Assembly: GCA_948099385.1 (NCBI GenBank)
Contig: CANUEZ040000002.1
Coordinates: 2,548,001-2,612,000 of the forward strand
DNA length: 64,000 nt
Origin: Fasciola hepatica
Taxonomy: Eukaryota > Platyhelminthes > Trematoda > Plagiorchiida > Fasciolidae
Direction of reading: 5' to 3'
Each line of letters begins with the position of its first letter. Within the stretch, counting starts at the first letter, position 1. A program made the translations under genes and the position numbers. Of the stretch, positions 11,003-23,084 are shown one piece after another. Under the pieces are notes generated by a model. The model saw only the letters and a list, made by a program, of their open reading frames with translations, did not search any database and was not told the DNA's origin.

Positions 11003-13800
11003 CTTAAGCAAATCAGAAAAGTAAAGGCCTCACTTCTTCAATTTCCGGGAAATCATTCAATTCAAGTACACAAAAGCATTTTAAGCACCCGATTATCTTG
11101 ATATTGCACACTTGAGGATAATCGACAGATAGGAACTATATTTTGTCAATTGACGCAGACGAAAACTAGGTTCGTTTACCAATTGTTCGTGGTTTACAAG
11201 TAAGCAAACAGAATGACAGTTACACTATTCCCTTGTGTAGGTGTGTTAGCGCAGAGGATTTCGAATGATGATCTGGTGTGAGAATGAAAAACATCAATCC
11301 AAAATTCGGACGGGATGGTATTGATTAGTATCACTATTATTAATTATTACGTTTACTAAACGCAATCAGGTCCCTGCTAGTCGGAAAGGTTTCTGTATTC
11401 TGATGCATCATTGGCTATGGCGGTTCTGGTTATTATATCTTACTGGAATGTTTAACAAGTCAGGTGTATGACAAAGTAAGAGAGGACTTGAAAGTAATAT
11501 TATCAAGTAGACCAGCAATCGGGTGGATGAAGAAATGCAACTGGTTGCAATGTGCGACGACTTGTTCCGACTTTTATAACCACTGACTAGATGGGTCCCT
11601 TAGATTCCATTAGAGAAGCTTAACACGCACTGCACGGCCCACTCTACTGGCCTGGTTCAGATTTTCATGGAATGTCCACCATTTCCGCCAACATCCGCCA
11701 CCGTGAATATGGCACACCGATGAAGTCTGTCAGGGTCAGGCAAAACGCATGTATCAACCATCTTAAACTGCTGGGTTCATAATTCAATCTAATGAATTTC
11801 TTTGCGTATATAACAACCTGCGTCTGACCTCAGCAGTGCCGGTACGCCACTCCAACAAACTCTGAGCAGTGATACGGGGACGTGAATGTTTGTATACCGA
11901 TATTCGTGATGTATCCTTCACTTACAGCGACCAGGTTTCTGGACCGTGCAGAAGAACGAGCATACCCACTGAAGCTTAACTTCGACCCTCACTGTGGACG
12001 TCGTCAATAACATAGGTTGGCAAAACCCAAATGTATCTTTCGCATACACGGCGAGATACTGTCCAATAGTGAATGTTCGGTTGAAATGCTCCAACAGATT
12101 TGGCCAGTGAGGTACAATCCATTCGAAACGTCTGGGTAGGTTGAAATTAATAATTTACTTTTTCGGTGCTTGACAGTCAGCAAGATAATGTGTTCACATC
12201 ACTGACTGGTCGCAGTCGATTGGGAGTATCGGTTCACCCTCCTGCGTAGTGCGCGCACACACACCTTACGTCACGAGATGTGCTAATTCGGGCAGCTAAT
12301 CGAGTGCAGGCACCGGCGTTAACTAAGTGCAAACGATGGCACATCGTATGACTCAAACATGGATAGCTCGTTGAGTTGATAAATCAAATTAAGTTACGCA
12401 GCATTGTTTACCGTTTTGGATTCCGCCTTTGAAGGACTGAAATTATACTTTGGTCCCTAATAATGATAACAGTAATTATATTTTGACTCTAAATGAGATT
12501 CATCGATAAAATTACTTTGAGCTGTCCATCAAATCATTGATTAGAGACAGAAAGATATGATCACATATCATGATAAGTGACGCTCTCGTATTTACACAAC
12601 GCAGTCATCCACCTGATATCGAAATTCCTAGTTGTATCCCTACTTTTTCATTCTGATTAGTGTTGAACTGAGTTAGATTACCGCGATTTGACTCGGGCCT
12701 TATATATGGGACACTGCAAACTAGACCAACATGAGTAGTTTATTTATAATAAGCGTGTTCACACTGGTTGACACGCCACTAACATGGTTGTGGGAATGTG
12801 TTGGTAACTTAAAGCGATGAAATAAGGAACCTTCGAAGCTATGATTAACAAATTCCGATGCCTTTAATTACTTTTTCAAAGGAACGGTCACACGTATTTG
12901 TTACCGGATGACTACAGCTAAGTTAAATTCTAACTACTGTTCTCCATATTAGCAGTCATAACAGCGATTGGAACCTTTAGGGGTGTAACCAGCGTCCGTG
13001 CAGTTTATTCAACGCTACCACCATTTTTTAGCAGGCATTTTGTTGTGAAAATCCCCGAGGGAACAAAGAGGTAGATGGAAGTTTTGATGTGTATGACTGT
13101 GCATAAACGTTGACTAATCACGCCGCGGGAAAATGATATTTACTCAGTTCTGATGACAAGGTAGAAATGCGATCGACGGACAGAAGCTTAAACCGCGCCT
13201 AATGAAACCGATTTACTGAAACGCCTGCAGTTTTGTTAGAACCTCACATTATCTCGAATTGGGGAATAAGATCTGACCCGTCGATGACACACCCCATTAC
13301 GGTATGCGGGAGGAATGACTTACACAAAAAATTGCTTCTAGTCAGTAGACGCCTGGAGTTCTAAGCCAGAATTAGAACCATGTTCCGCATCCGAATGCTT
13401 TTGCATGTGCTCAGACTACAATGCGGACGAAACAAGGCTTTGAATATTTGGCAAAAAGATAGCTTGGATATGAATAAACAAGTCACCAGCCAGGTTAACT
13501 GTCACCCAAATTCGTAGGCGTAATGTGACGAAGCATAACAAGTAAGCAAGGTTTTTTGACAAGTAGCAACTCATTACGTGTATGCTATTCTTATTCGAAT
13601 AACAATCGACAACACAGCAGATCAGTAAGGCGAAAAAGGATTCCTGTAACGTGGTGGCTGGCCGTATCAAGAATCAACCTATCAGAAGAGGCGTTTTCTG
13701 GTATTAAAATGAGATCATTCAAACGCAGAAAAGTTTTCTCACTAGAGATGGGGGGACAGAATAAACACTATAGGACTGGACACAGAAGACAGTCGAAGGA
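11003..13800. other. Unassigned sequence upstream of the first placed NSUN7-like exon
   Basis: No reading frame or RNA gene is supported here. Short frames lack splice support or similarity. The missing 5' exons of the NSUN7-like gene should lie here or further right, but none was recognised. Confidence 0.5.
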
Positions 13801-13804
13801 ACCA

Positions 13805-14060
13805 CGGGGTGGTGGTCGAGTGGTTTAAAGCGTTTACCGCCTCGGAGGTCGAAGGTTCGAATCCCGCCACTTCCGCTTATTTCCGTTGTAGACATTAATC
13901 CACCGTCATCCCATTCGCTATCACGTCCGACCCATCTGGAGCTTATGTGGTTATCCATCCCAAATCTCAGGGTCAGGTTGCCGGTTGTCCCTAAAAGAGC
14001 CGTCGGGTTACACTCGCGCGCAAATCTGCTATACAAGAATGGTTGTGTTGACCTTCAGAG
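13805..14060 (+). mobile_element. tRNA-derived SINE, copy 1
   Basis: The head holds near-perfect polymerase III promoter boxes: A box TGGTCGAGTGG (about 13812) and B box GGTTCGAATCC (about 13853), spaced as in a serine/leucine-type tRNA. A body of about 200 bp follows, containing GGTCAGGTTGCCGGTTGTCC. The same body order occurs at 18175-18427 (minus) and 49540-49760 (plus). The intervening sequence and missing acceptor stem argue against a functional tRNA gene. Confidence 0.8.
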
Positions 14061-15640
14061 ATTCTAAGAATTCCTTTTCTAATGAGGAAAAGAAACAGTA
14101 TATCATTTTCTGGTTTTGACAAATGTCGAATTCATCACTACAGCAGATTGTCAAAACACCATCGTCCTATGTGATGTAAACCCGTAACCGTCTAACAATG
14201 TTCTCGTGAAAATTCTTCGTTGATGATGTCACAGTCCAGCTGAGGAATCTATAATGGCCATCAATCACTCAGGGTGTCCAACCTGAGAAAATATAATTCC
14301 TGTTTTACCTAACCTTAAGTAGATGTCTAATGGAGTTAGATCCGGAGACTGTTTAGAGTCACGTAATCGGTCTCCTAACTCTGAGTATAGACAGCTGAAA
14401 TGTCTGGTCACGCCAGAATTTAGACGATTGAATTTGTCAAACGTTTTCCGTAGATGGTGCTCCCTACAATAAATAGGATCAACTCGGTCAGTTTGGCAGC
14501 TGGTCAATCCATGAGTATACAAAAACCAAACCATTGATGACAACTAAAATCAGCGTCAATCTGCGACTGCCAGAAAGATGGTATTTTGCTCTACGGAATG
14601 AAGCTTTGTGCATCAGCCAAAAAGGACAACATACGCGCATTACACTTGTCAGCAGCCAATTTGTGCTCTCTGTATCCATTCATAGAAAATTTCTCTCTAG
14701 AAATCATCGTAGCACTCCAGTTACAAAATATCCAGTATGTTTTGTTCCATCCCAGTAGCTTTAGTGGGAAGGTTTTTCTCACTTCGAACTATCTCGGTTT
14801 ATTGGTACAAAATAAATCGTTTATATAGAATATGCGGTAACAATAAACAAATCCTTGCAAGAAAACTTATTGGCTCAATTTTCATCGACGAACAACTGTT
14901 CTGGCTGATTGGTCTGGTTGCAACCCGACTGGGTGACTCGGCTGATTGGTTCATCACCCAGCGTACTATCTACTTGCCAAATCATCGATCTGCTACAGAA
15001 TACCACTTTACTCTTGATTCTGTACGGGAAAAGGCGTATCGTCTGACCACCGAACCAGGGTGCTTGTAGATGTGTCTGCCACAAACATCACATAATTCAT
15101 TAGAGTTTCCACAGATACTTAACCATATTATACATTTTGACCAAAGTACTTGGTTCATCCAAGTTTTTCGCGGCGTATTTCATTTTGCTTGGTACCATTA
15201 CCATTTAGTTTAAACACTAATGATTACGGTGAAGTGGAAATAATCGTGGTTCGTTTCAGGTTAAGGGATCAACTTTAATCGTAGTCCAGATCAGGTTCAC
15301 AGAGAATGCTCTAAAATGAGGTAAGATAGTTACCAAAATGATTCCATATTTTAGTCACCCAAATTATCGTCCCGATAACTTCCTGTTTGAAAAAAGGCAT
15401 TTTTCTCATGCATTTGAACCCGGAGATTTCCACTAATAATTACTTTCTCTAAAATTGTTTAATAACCGAGTATTTCAATTTTTCTATTCTTGTACTAAAT
15501 TTATTATTTTTTTCTGGCCGTTTTACACTTTCACGTTTCCCTCCATTGTGCCTTTACTATTGCATTCTTTGCATCCCTGAATAATCATCTTACTACTATC
15601 CACTACAGCTTCACCTGGACACATCATAGAAACTGTGGAG
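14061..15640. other. Unassigned sequence
   Basis: The longest plus frame (14737-15069, 110 codons) has no recognisable domain and no splice support. I see no repeat shared with the rest of the window. Confidence 0.5.
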
Positions 15641-16300
15641 CTGGTGACTCAATCTAACTTGTGCTAATCGTCACCCACAAACACGCGGTATTCTGTTGTA
15701 TACCACTTTCCTATCCAGCTAGTTGGCTGACTAGCTTTACTCAAGTCCGCGCTCGCTATGTTTGAGCTATGGCCCATCCGAGGGCGATTACCGGTCAAGG
15801 AGGTTCAATCAAAGTGATCAGTTCTGTCTCTGCCCTGCGAATCCACAAGCATCGTGCATTTTTGTGCTCTGTGCTATGTGCCTAGTAGACTCTATGTCTT
15901 GTGTTTTTCATGTGTGGCTTACTAACGCCAGTACAGTTTGTGCTACTCAGTCTCAGTGTATTGAGGTATTCAGTGGCAATTTTGTGCGAGTCGGTGATAA
16001 AAACACTTTCCTGCAGTTGACCCGCAACCGGTGTTTGGCGAGTGGCATAAACTCTGCCCATTCTGTGACAGGAAGTTCAAACCTGCTGCAGTCGGTGAAC
16101 AACGATTCGCGGTCATCCAGAGTGTTATCACGCCTGGCTTATTTTCAACTTATGCGGTTTTGTTCATTAGGTGTCAAGTTCATAACTGCCCGGGGCCCTT
16201 ATTTGTGCAATTGATCTCTGAAGTAATGGGGTATGCTCCTGATATTGCACAAATGGCAAGATTTCACTGTTGCTGATTCCTTCGGATTTATTAATTACTA
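15641..16300 (+). other. Unassigned segment with a 150-codon frame
   Basis: Two overlapping plus frames occur: 15762-16214, cysteine-rich with no named domain, and 16031-16276, which contains a short C-P-F-C zinc-knuckle-like pair. Neither has an accepted start, splice sites or a recognisable family. It could be a decayed retroelement fragment; no call is made. Confidence 0.3.
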
Positions 16301-17057
16301 CAGCATCCCGATGAACTATTCACTTAGAAAACTGCTGAAGTCTTAAATTAGAGCCATGATTTTTTAGAATAGATTTCTCGTGAAAGTGAAGTTTGCTTGT
16401 CCCCCATCCCCTCGACGCCTTAAATTACTGTCTTTGTGAAACCTGAGATACATTTCCATCAAAACTAAGCACCTCTGAATGCAGACTGATGGACATGCAA
16501 AACAATGTTCGAACAGATCCAAACAATCAGTCCCAGTCCCTCGTGTCTCTATGAATGGATTGCTGCAAGCGTAAAGCCGGAACAAACCCTTGAGGCTGTT
16601 ACTAGATATGAGTAGACCTCCTTAATATTCGGAGGTGGAATGGTGCGTGTGGGCATAATACAACCTATTCAGATACGCAACTCATATCGTAATCTCACAG
16701 ATACTTACCATTTTGCCGATTCAATGCAGATAAAGAGCAAAATGGGACAATTATTGGTCCCTCATGGTGTGAGAGTGTTTTGTCCACAAGAGTTCGCCTG
16801 TTAGAGAGGATCACGAAGCAAAGATGGGATATGCATACAATCGCTTTCCAAAGAAAAAATTGATTGTGAAGTTCTGACTCAGTGTCTGAAGAAGCCATTA
16901 CCAGCGCGTTTCTTGTTGCATATTTACTCGCGTACTCGACTAATGGACCACTTATTTCTATCAATCTTGAAGATAAATCTACCATCAGTCAGTCGAAATC
17001 ATCATAAAAGACCATTTCATGCCTTCACCCTTTCACTACAGGAACCATCTTCAGGAA

Positions 17058-17465
17058 TTAAAAATGGCAAACAAGTCTTACATTACTCCCTTCTGACGAA
17101 TGACTTCGTGGGACATCCTGAGATCCTTCATGGTGCTCCACTTCAGAGCCTGCGGCTTCACTTTCTTTTCCACCGGCGTCGCCATTTTCGCCTCCTTCCA
17201 CATTCACCGCTTCACCACTCTGGGCTTGTGAAGTTTCCGTAGTGATATTCACATTGTGAGACTCAGCCTCGACACCAGGATTATTCTCTCCTCCCTCCAC
17301 TTCGACAACGGACATTTTCGGTGGAGGTGGTTCGGGGGTCCCAGCGGCCAGCTGTGCACCATGCTTGTCACCATGGTGTGGTTTGACTTGCGTAGTAGCG
17401 TAAGCTTCCAGACGCATGGATTCCAGTTTGAACCATTTGAGCAAACAACCGGCAAAACAGAATAC
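17058..17465 (-). CDS. Candidate C-terminal exon with acidic, Gly/Glu-rich tail
   Basis: The minus-strand frame enters after AAAATAG and runs about 135 codons to a stop at 17058. It starts with a hydrophobic stretch ending in CFAGCLLKWFKLESMRLEAY, like the end of a membrane helix followed by a basic cytosolic edge, then a proline run (PEPPPPK) and a long acidic low-complexity tail (VEVEGGENNPGVEAESHN and similar). The composition is unlike random frame shadows in this AT-rich region. The protein family is not recognised, and the upstream exon at 17769-17958 ends in an incompatible phase, so direct joining is not supported. Confidence 0.45.
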   Translation of the reverse strand, partial: VFCFAGCLLKWFKLESMRLEAYATTQVKPHHGDKHGAQLAAGTPEPPPPKMSVVEVEGGENNPGVEAESHNVNITTETSQAQSGEAVNVEGGENGDAGGKESEAAGSEVEHHEGSQDVPRSHSSEGSNVRLVCHF

Positions 17466-17768
17466 CTATTTTACAATGGTTTGAGATTGGGAAACGGACA
17501 GGCGGGCCAAGTCTGAGGATAGTCAACCAAAAGCCGTAACAGGTGAAGCAAAATAAAATGAGACAGAGATGGAATAAAAGATTTCCGGATTCCGATCGAA
17601 GGAGAATCGGTGTTATCGAAATTTGCTAGCAATGAAATCCATCAGACTTGTGTTGAAGAGGAGCAATCACGGGGTTAGGCATTTCACCGAATAACACGGG
17701 ATGCGATAAAACGTAAGAAACATAGCTCAAATATCAAAAGATTGTCTGCTGTTTCGGGATAGATCTAC

Positions 17769-17958
17769 CTGAATTTTTCAAATCTTTGACTGCTAATTTT
17801 CTGCTATCCATTTCAATGGGGATTTTCATTTGTGGTTCAATCAAGTCATTGGGTGGATCTAGATGAAACTCACTGAGAAATGCTGCAACACTCCTTTCGT
17901 TGTATTCCGTTTTCTGTGTTTTGCTACAGACTACCATTTTAACAGCCCGACTTTGTAT
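17769..17958 (-). CDS. Candidate internal exon of an unrecognised gene
   Basis: The exon is 190 bp on the minus strand. The acceptor is AATTAGTTCAG with an A/T-rich tract upstream, and the donor is TTCAG/GTAGAT. It encodes AVKMVVCSKTQKTEYNERSV, then FLSEFHLDPPNDLIEPQMKI and EMDSRKLAVKDLKNS. The frame is open throughout and ends in phase 1. The composition is that of a soluble, charged protein. No family was recognised. It may belong to the same minus-strand gene as 17058-17465 with another exon between them. Confidence 0.45.
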
Positions 17959-18174
17959 CTGAACTAATTGTATTTATTATTCTTACCGATCTGTTCTGAC
18001 TGGTCGACAAACATGACTTAGGTCAGTTTTTCGTTCAAATCAATTTATGACGGTCCCTTCCACTAAGGATCATTGATAATTCACCTCGAATAAAGGTTTC
18101 AGTTTTGCTGTCCATTTTTATTGTTTATTACGATATTCACCACTGAAATTATCATTATTTGTATCCTTAACTAC

Positions 18175-18427
18175 ATGCTCGAGCACGAGAGCAGCGGAAC
18201 GGATATAGTCCATATTTACGAAGACCCACTGCACTATCGGGGATAACCGACAACCGTACTCAGAAACTTGGAATGAGGAAGAGGCACATAAAGTCCCAAT
18301 AGGTCGGGTGTTGTAACGATCCAGACGACAGTGGATTACTTTCTACCATCAAAGTGAGCAGTTATGGTGGAAAGTCAAACCTCCGACCTCCGAGGTGGTA
18401 AGCAAACGCTCTGAACCACTCGACCAC
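18175..18427 (-). mobile_element. tRNA-derived SINE, copy 2
   Basis: The reverse complement begins with A box TGGTCGAGTGG near 18420 and continues with a decayed B box. The body then follows the order of copy 1, with GGTTGTCGGTTATCC and AGTGCAGTGGG near the end, the latter also in the 49.5-kb copy. It lies upstream of the plus-strand gene at 18673. Confidence 0.75.
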
Positions 18428-18672
18428 GGATAATTTCAATGTCTTCTGGCATTATATCGTCCTCGGGTGAGTCCATTCAGATGATAAGCCATTTTAGGTT
18501 GCAACCAGTGGCTTTTCCGTCTATAAATGCGTACACCCAAAGCTTTTGCAAGCCACGGTTGCTGTTTTTGTGAATAAACACCCTTCTTGATGGTTTCCGA
18601 ACTGAAATCGGAACAGCTAGATTTGACGATAATACTGACCAAATAATCGTATGTGCGGTTTCCTTCTGAAAG

Positions 18673-18767
18673 TCCCTCGACTGAACAATCTCCAGAATGT
18701 CATCTTCCTGTGCGGAAGAAGGACACTGATGATGAACTGCTTAAACGGTCAACCTCCGCACCATATG
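18673..18767 (+). CDS. Unrecognised gene, exon A
   Basis: Encodes SPSTEQSPECHLPVRKKDTD, then DELLKRSTSAPY, and ends in phase 1 at a strong GTAAGT donor. The serine/proline- and lysine-rich composition suggests a disordered linker. Confidence 0.5.
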
Positions 18768-21070
18768 GTAAGTTGATGCGATGCATTATGCACCCGAGGG
18801 ATGAATATTCAGCTTTAACACAACTGATTCCCCATACTCAAAAATCAGATAACAAAATACGGAAGAAAAAAGAACGTTTGCGTTGCGGGGCAGTGGGGAT
18901 TAATGTTAGTCCAAATATTTTGCAAGTTGGGATATTGCATAGATTGGATTATGCGAAGACCTTACTAGATAGGGAGATACTAGGGATAATGCACACCCGA
19001 GTGCGTGCATGAAGATGCTTCATATAAGAACGTGTAGGGTATGTGCCAGGGTATTGAGAAAACCTTCATGAAGCACATCTACTGATTAGTTTTGGACGTG
19101 CCAGACCGAGTCGGTCAACCAATCGATAGCGCACCTCCATACCACGAAAGGCCTACATTTTTTAGCTGACCGAAAATTTGAAAAGGAGCTGGACACGACT
19201 GAATCGAAGGATAACCGGCCTCTTGGAAAACCAATCGGCCCGACAAGTTATTCCAATTTGGCTGGACGCTAGATTTCGAGATTGTTCCATTTTTACTTTA
19301 AAAATCATGTTGCATTTTATATAAGTCTCACATTCAATCGCTACACTGTTCTGATTTACGTGAGTGGGGCTGATGCGATAGAAGTGATAAGGAAAGATCG
19401 GTGTGCACACAAACCATAGAAGGAGCCATAGAAATGTAGACATGGATTTTACAACATTCTCTTGAAGCCGGTGAATTGATTTAGAGAGAATCTTTTTCGA
19501 GAGCTTGTGGCAGACTTTATTACGTTGGAATGTGATGAAGTAGATGAAGCGGTCATGTAATGCCATTGCAAGTTGGGAGGAGCTTCAGTGATCCGGCAAT
19601 AAGCGTAAGTCTTTCATCAGCAGAGCAGGAAAAATGATAAAGGAAGGCGGTTAGCCAGTGGGTTAGGACACGTGAAAAGACAAAACGTCTGTTTAGATTA
19701 GTGGTTATGGAGTGGAATTGAGACGTGAAATATGGAAAGAAAAGCGTCTTGTTTTCACGAAAATGCAATGAACATGTCTGGGCCCAGCTATTTTGTGGTC
19801 CAGTATGATGCCAAAGTATTCCATTGAATTGAGATGGTCCAGCTGTTTCCTACTGGTTAATTTGGAATTGCACGAGTTTTGAAAATCGGAATGTGTATTG
19901 CCATTTGGCAAAGAGAGAAGAAAAAAAAACAATATCTCAAGACTTAAGAAGATTAGAAACTTAGTTGTGAGCGTCAGGTCATTTTGAATGGTACCATTCG
20001 AAAGGGTAGGAAAAGGGGAGTCGAAAAGATACGGTATACCAAACATGCCATCATCCGCATTCTTGATAATCAGGGTATTTTTGGTCGTAGGAAGGGTGAT
20101 GATACAGCATCTAGAAGAATACCAGAGTTATTTATTAGGAATTTGAACCACTTGCCGGGAAAACGAATGTCTTAGATATACTCCGAGAAGTGATCGGTAT
20201 GTCATGTCCACAAACTAGGCGAGCAACTAAAGATGTGAAGCTTCTGTAGTTAGTGTCTTTGGACTGAAGTTAAAGGTCGAAGAATAGTTAGAAAATATGC
20301 ACCCAACAGATCAGGGGGAGTTTTGTTTTCTGGAAATTTAAGGCTATACTGAATTGAACTAGATAGGATAGGATATGCAAATATCTATGCTCCAGCAGTT
20401 CCATATTGAAAAACACATCGGTCAGCTGTTGTGTAACAAATTGCTTGATTACAAGGTATATCCTGGGAGAAATGGTTTAATGTCACAAACTGAGGAACTG
20501 AAAATACAGTTGACTGGAAAAGATGGTTTACGTAGTGTATCCTATTGTACAATGATTGGGTATTTCCAGTTACACGCAACAAATCTGGTGAACTTTTCCG
20601 GTGCATCCCAAAGCAAAATGATACAACACATCATTCATTCTCACATTATTAGATGCCTTACCGGAAAGTCTTGCTCTACCACACGGTCTTATTGGTAGAA
20701 CCAAGATACCAAAGGGGGAATACTTAAAACAGTTGGAGGTGAGTGAACGAGAACGGTGTTTTCTATGTCTGCTACAGCACTAGTCTAATTCAGTTCATAG
20801 TATGCAGGAATGGAAGTGACCGGATCCAATCGAGCGTCCACAGTTCTTCGAGTGGAATTACTAAGAAAGGTAACTAGAGGTTATTATACGGGAGCAAAAA
20901 CGACAATATCTGTCACAGTGGTCGGTAAAAATCGAGTTCAATCAATTGCGGATCAGGTATGAAGCTGCATACATTCAATGCAGTTCGCAATCATTTTTTT
21001 CTGAATTCTCCAGAGAAAAACTGCTTTGCATTGTCCGATTAAGCGGGCGGTGAACGACACCGGAATTTGA
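18673..21070 (+). CDS. Unrecognised plus-strand gene, last four exons
   Basis: Exons are 18673-18767, 20653-20738, 20801-20956 and 21014-21070 (stop TGA). The phases join without conflict: GTAAGT donor at 18768 (phase 1), GTGAGT at 20739 (phase 0), GTATGA at 20957 (phase 0). The last two introns are 62 and 57 nt, and the first is 1885 nt. Joined protein parts read LLKRSTSAPYDALPESLALP, then LIGRTKIPKGEYLKQLEYAG, then TGAKTTISVTVVGKNRVQSI, ending KRAVNDTGI. It is basic and without membrane segments. The family is not recognised. The 5' part lies upstream of 18673 and was not found, and the first acceptor (CTGAAAG) is the weakest boundary. Confidence 0.6.
20653..20738 (+). CDS. Unrecognised gene, exon B
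   Basis: 86 bp after the acceptor CACATTATTAG, ending at a GTGAGT donor. Encodes DALPESLALPHGLIGRTKIP, then KGEYLKQLE. The aspartate codon is completed by the last base of exon A. Confidence 0.6.
20801..20956 (+). CDS. Unrecognised gene, exon C
   Basis: 156 bp, 52 codons, phase 0 to phase 0, after acceptor CAGTTCATAG. Encodes YAGMEVTGSNRASTVLRVEL, then LLRKVTRGYYTGAKTTISVT and VVGKNRVQSIADQ. Alternation of hydrophobic and polar residues in the second half suggests beta strands. Confidence 0.62.
21014..21070 (+). CDS. Unrecognised gene, terminal exon D
   Basis: 57 bp after a pyrimidine-rich acceptor (TTTTTTCTGAATTCTCCAG). Encodes RKTALHCPIKRAVNDTGI and a TGA stop, in phase with exon C. Confidence 0.6.
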   Translation, partial: RKTALHCPIKRAVNDTGI

Positions 21071-22980
21071 AAATTATACCATCAAAAGTGCTATTTTCAA
21101 TCACGGAGTGGTCGGGTATGGCTACCTTCGTAAATCGAATGAACCGTTAGAAGTATATAAACCAACATAGGCTCTTTCACTGTCAATAAACCGGTTATGT
21201 TGTCAACTTAGGAGCACCTTATATAGAACGCCCTAGTCGAATAGCAACTTATGTAGTGTCTTATCAGCGGTATCACACCCATTAGCAAAACGTTTATCGC
21301 TAACCTGCTTTCGGTTTAACCGCGTATACCCAATTTGGTCTTATGAAATATGAGAGACCTCGGTTAATCTAGCTAGTTCAGCTGAAACAACCATTACCTG
21401 TTCTTGGATTTCGGTGGTTCTCTGATTGCAGCTGTGAGACTAAGAAATCAGAATGATCATCAGTGTAGCAAAGTAGGAAAGAAGCTAGGAGTAATAATAG
21501 TAATTTGATGATTAAGTGAGCAACAATACTTTTCATCGAGACTTACGAAAATTGTTGGGGTTAAGACGAGCGCTCGTGGATGCAGGACATCGATTGCACA
21601 ATCAGTCTTAGATATTATTTTAGGTATTCTTATACGTGCAAATTCGGTGAAGTAAACTCTACTCATAGATGAACTATGTACCGATTAGTGAGCAAAGAAA
21701 ACAAATGTTCAGGAGTGAAATGATATGAGACCACAATACAAAATAAATCCTCAGCCAAAGCAATTTACGGTACGATTCTTACATTTTCGCGGTTGCAAAA
21801 CGTGGCCACTTTCGTTGTTCGTATAATACTGACTCTTGATCGGCCGAAGGCTAAGTTAGCTTGCTTTTCTCCACCATTGTTTGCAATGGTGTATGGGAAT
21901 TTATTGTCAAATCTTCCCATTAGGTATATATTTACTGCTCTCTGGATGTTATTTTGTCCTTCTCAATGTAGTTCACTTTATTATCCTGATCGGTGATGTT
22001 AGCGTTTTGCGCATCACATATTTTCACGACACACACCACTTTTACGTGAATAATGCGGCAAATCATACTGTCATTCACAAGAAGAATAGAGTATATTTTT
22101 ATCACAGGAATAAGTGTTCGATGGGCTCACACAATGTCATCCCCCTATTTTTTTTTTTTAACAAAGTAGAGGAACTCTCTGATTTTCAGTAGATCATTCT
22201 TTAACTCAGCGAAAACAATGGATATTTAATGGACAACACTAAGATAACAACGAAATCCAGTTCACACATTCGGAATAAACCACCACCCCCCCCCCTCCCC
22301 CCACCCTCGATGAGGTTACTATTCAAAGAGTTTTTTTTTGATGAACTATTAAACTATATAGTATTATCCTAATATGTTCACTTTGTTTTTGATTCTTTCT
22401 GTTAGGCAGAAACGGGGTAGACATTTCAGAAAAAAGAAACCTTTCTAGTTGGATCAGCGTTTATTCATCAATGACAAAAGCCACCCATAGAGAATTTTAC
22501 TACCACTGGTTTAACAATAAGCCATATTCAACATCCAACTGAAATTAGACTTCTGAACTTCAGGCTGATTTGTCATAGTTTCAGTTTCAAACGCCAGCCA
22601 ATCGCAGCAGAACTAAAGTTACTGAAATTAAGTTTTATAGAATTCTATATATCAGTCTTGTGTTTTGATATACTAAAAAAGGTTCAGGAAAGAGGAATTA
22701 ACTGCAAAGAAATAAGTTCATCTAGTGAATTTCAGCACTTCAAACTCCGTCTGTCCACGCGCCTCAAAGTCTTACCACCCAACCGAATCAACGTTTTACA
22801 GCTCTGAAAATTGCAGAAAATCGTACAGCTCTGTAGAATGCTATCATGACCCAACTGGCTACTGTAACCAGCGTGGAAGGTGATAGATTCAGTGGTCAAA
22901 GAGGCTACTTTGAAGGAACCAAGAAAAAATGGAGAACATCTAAAAGGCTGAATCTGAGCTACCACTTTGTAACTATCTGT
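21071..22980. other. Unassigned sequence
   Basis: Downstream of the plus-strand gene. It contains homopolymer runs (T-run near 22150, C-runs near 22283-22300) but no supported gene or known repeat. Confidence 0.5.
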
Positions 22981-23084
22981 CGAGGCGCAAGAAGCACTAC
23001 TAGTGAGGGGGGGGTATCGAACGCAGCGTATCACAAAAAGAGGCCTCGCGCTCGGCTATATCTGATCGTAAGAGTTAATGGATG

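Noticed and set aside
13809..13870. Functional serine/leucine tRNA gene
   Set aside because: A and B boxes are good, but no paired acceptor stem is seen and the unit continues into a body shared with other copies, so it is a SINE head.
18436..18642. Minus frame with RRVFIHKNSNRGLQKLWVYA, briefly considered as a doublecortin-like exon
   Set aside because: Similarity is too short, the frame has nearby stops, and the key pattern of that domain is not continued.
19705..20046. 113-codon minus frame with a hydrophobic segment (FLIFLSLEILFFFLLSL)
   Set aside because: It arises from an A-rich tract on the plus strand; there are no splice sites, no domain and no neighbouring support.
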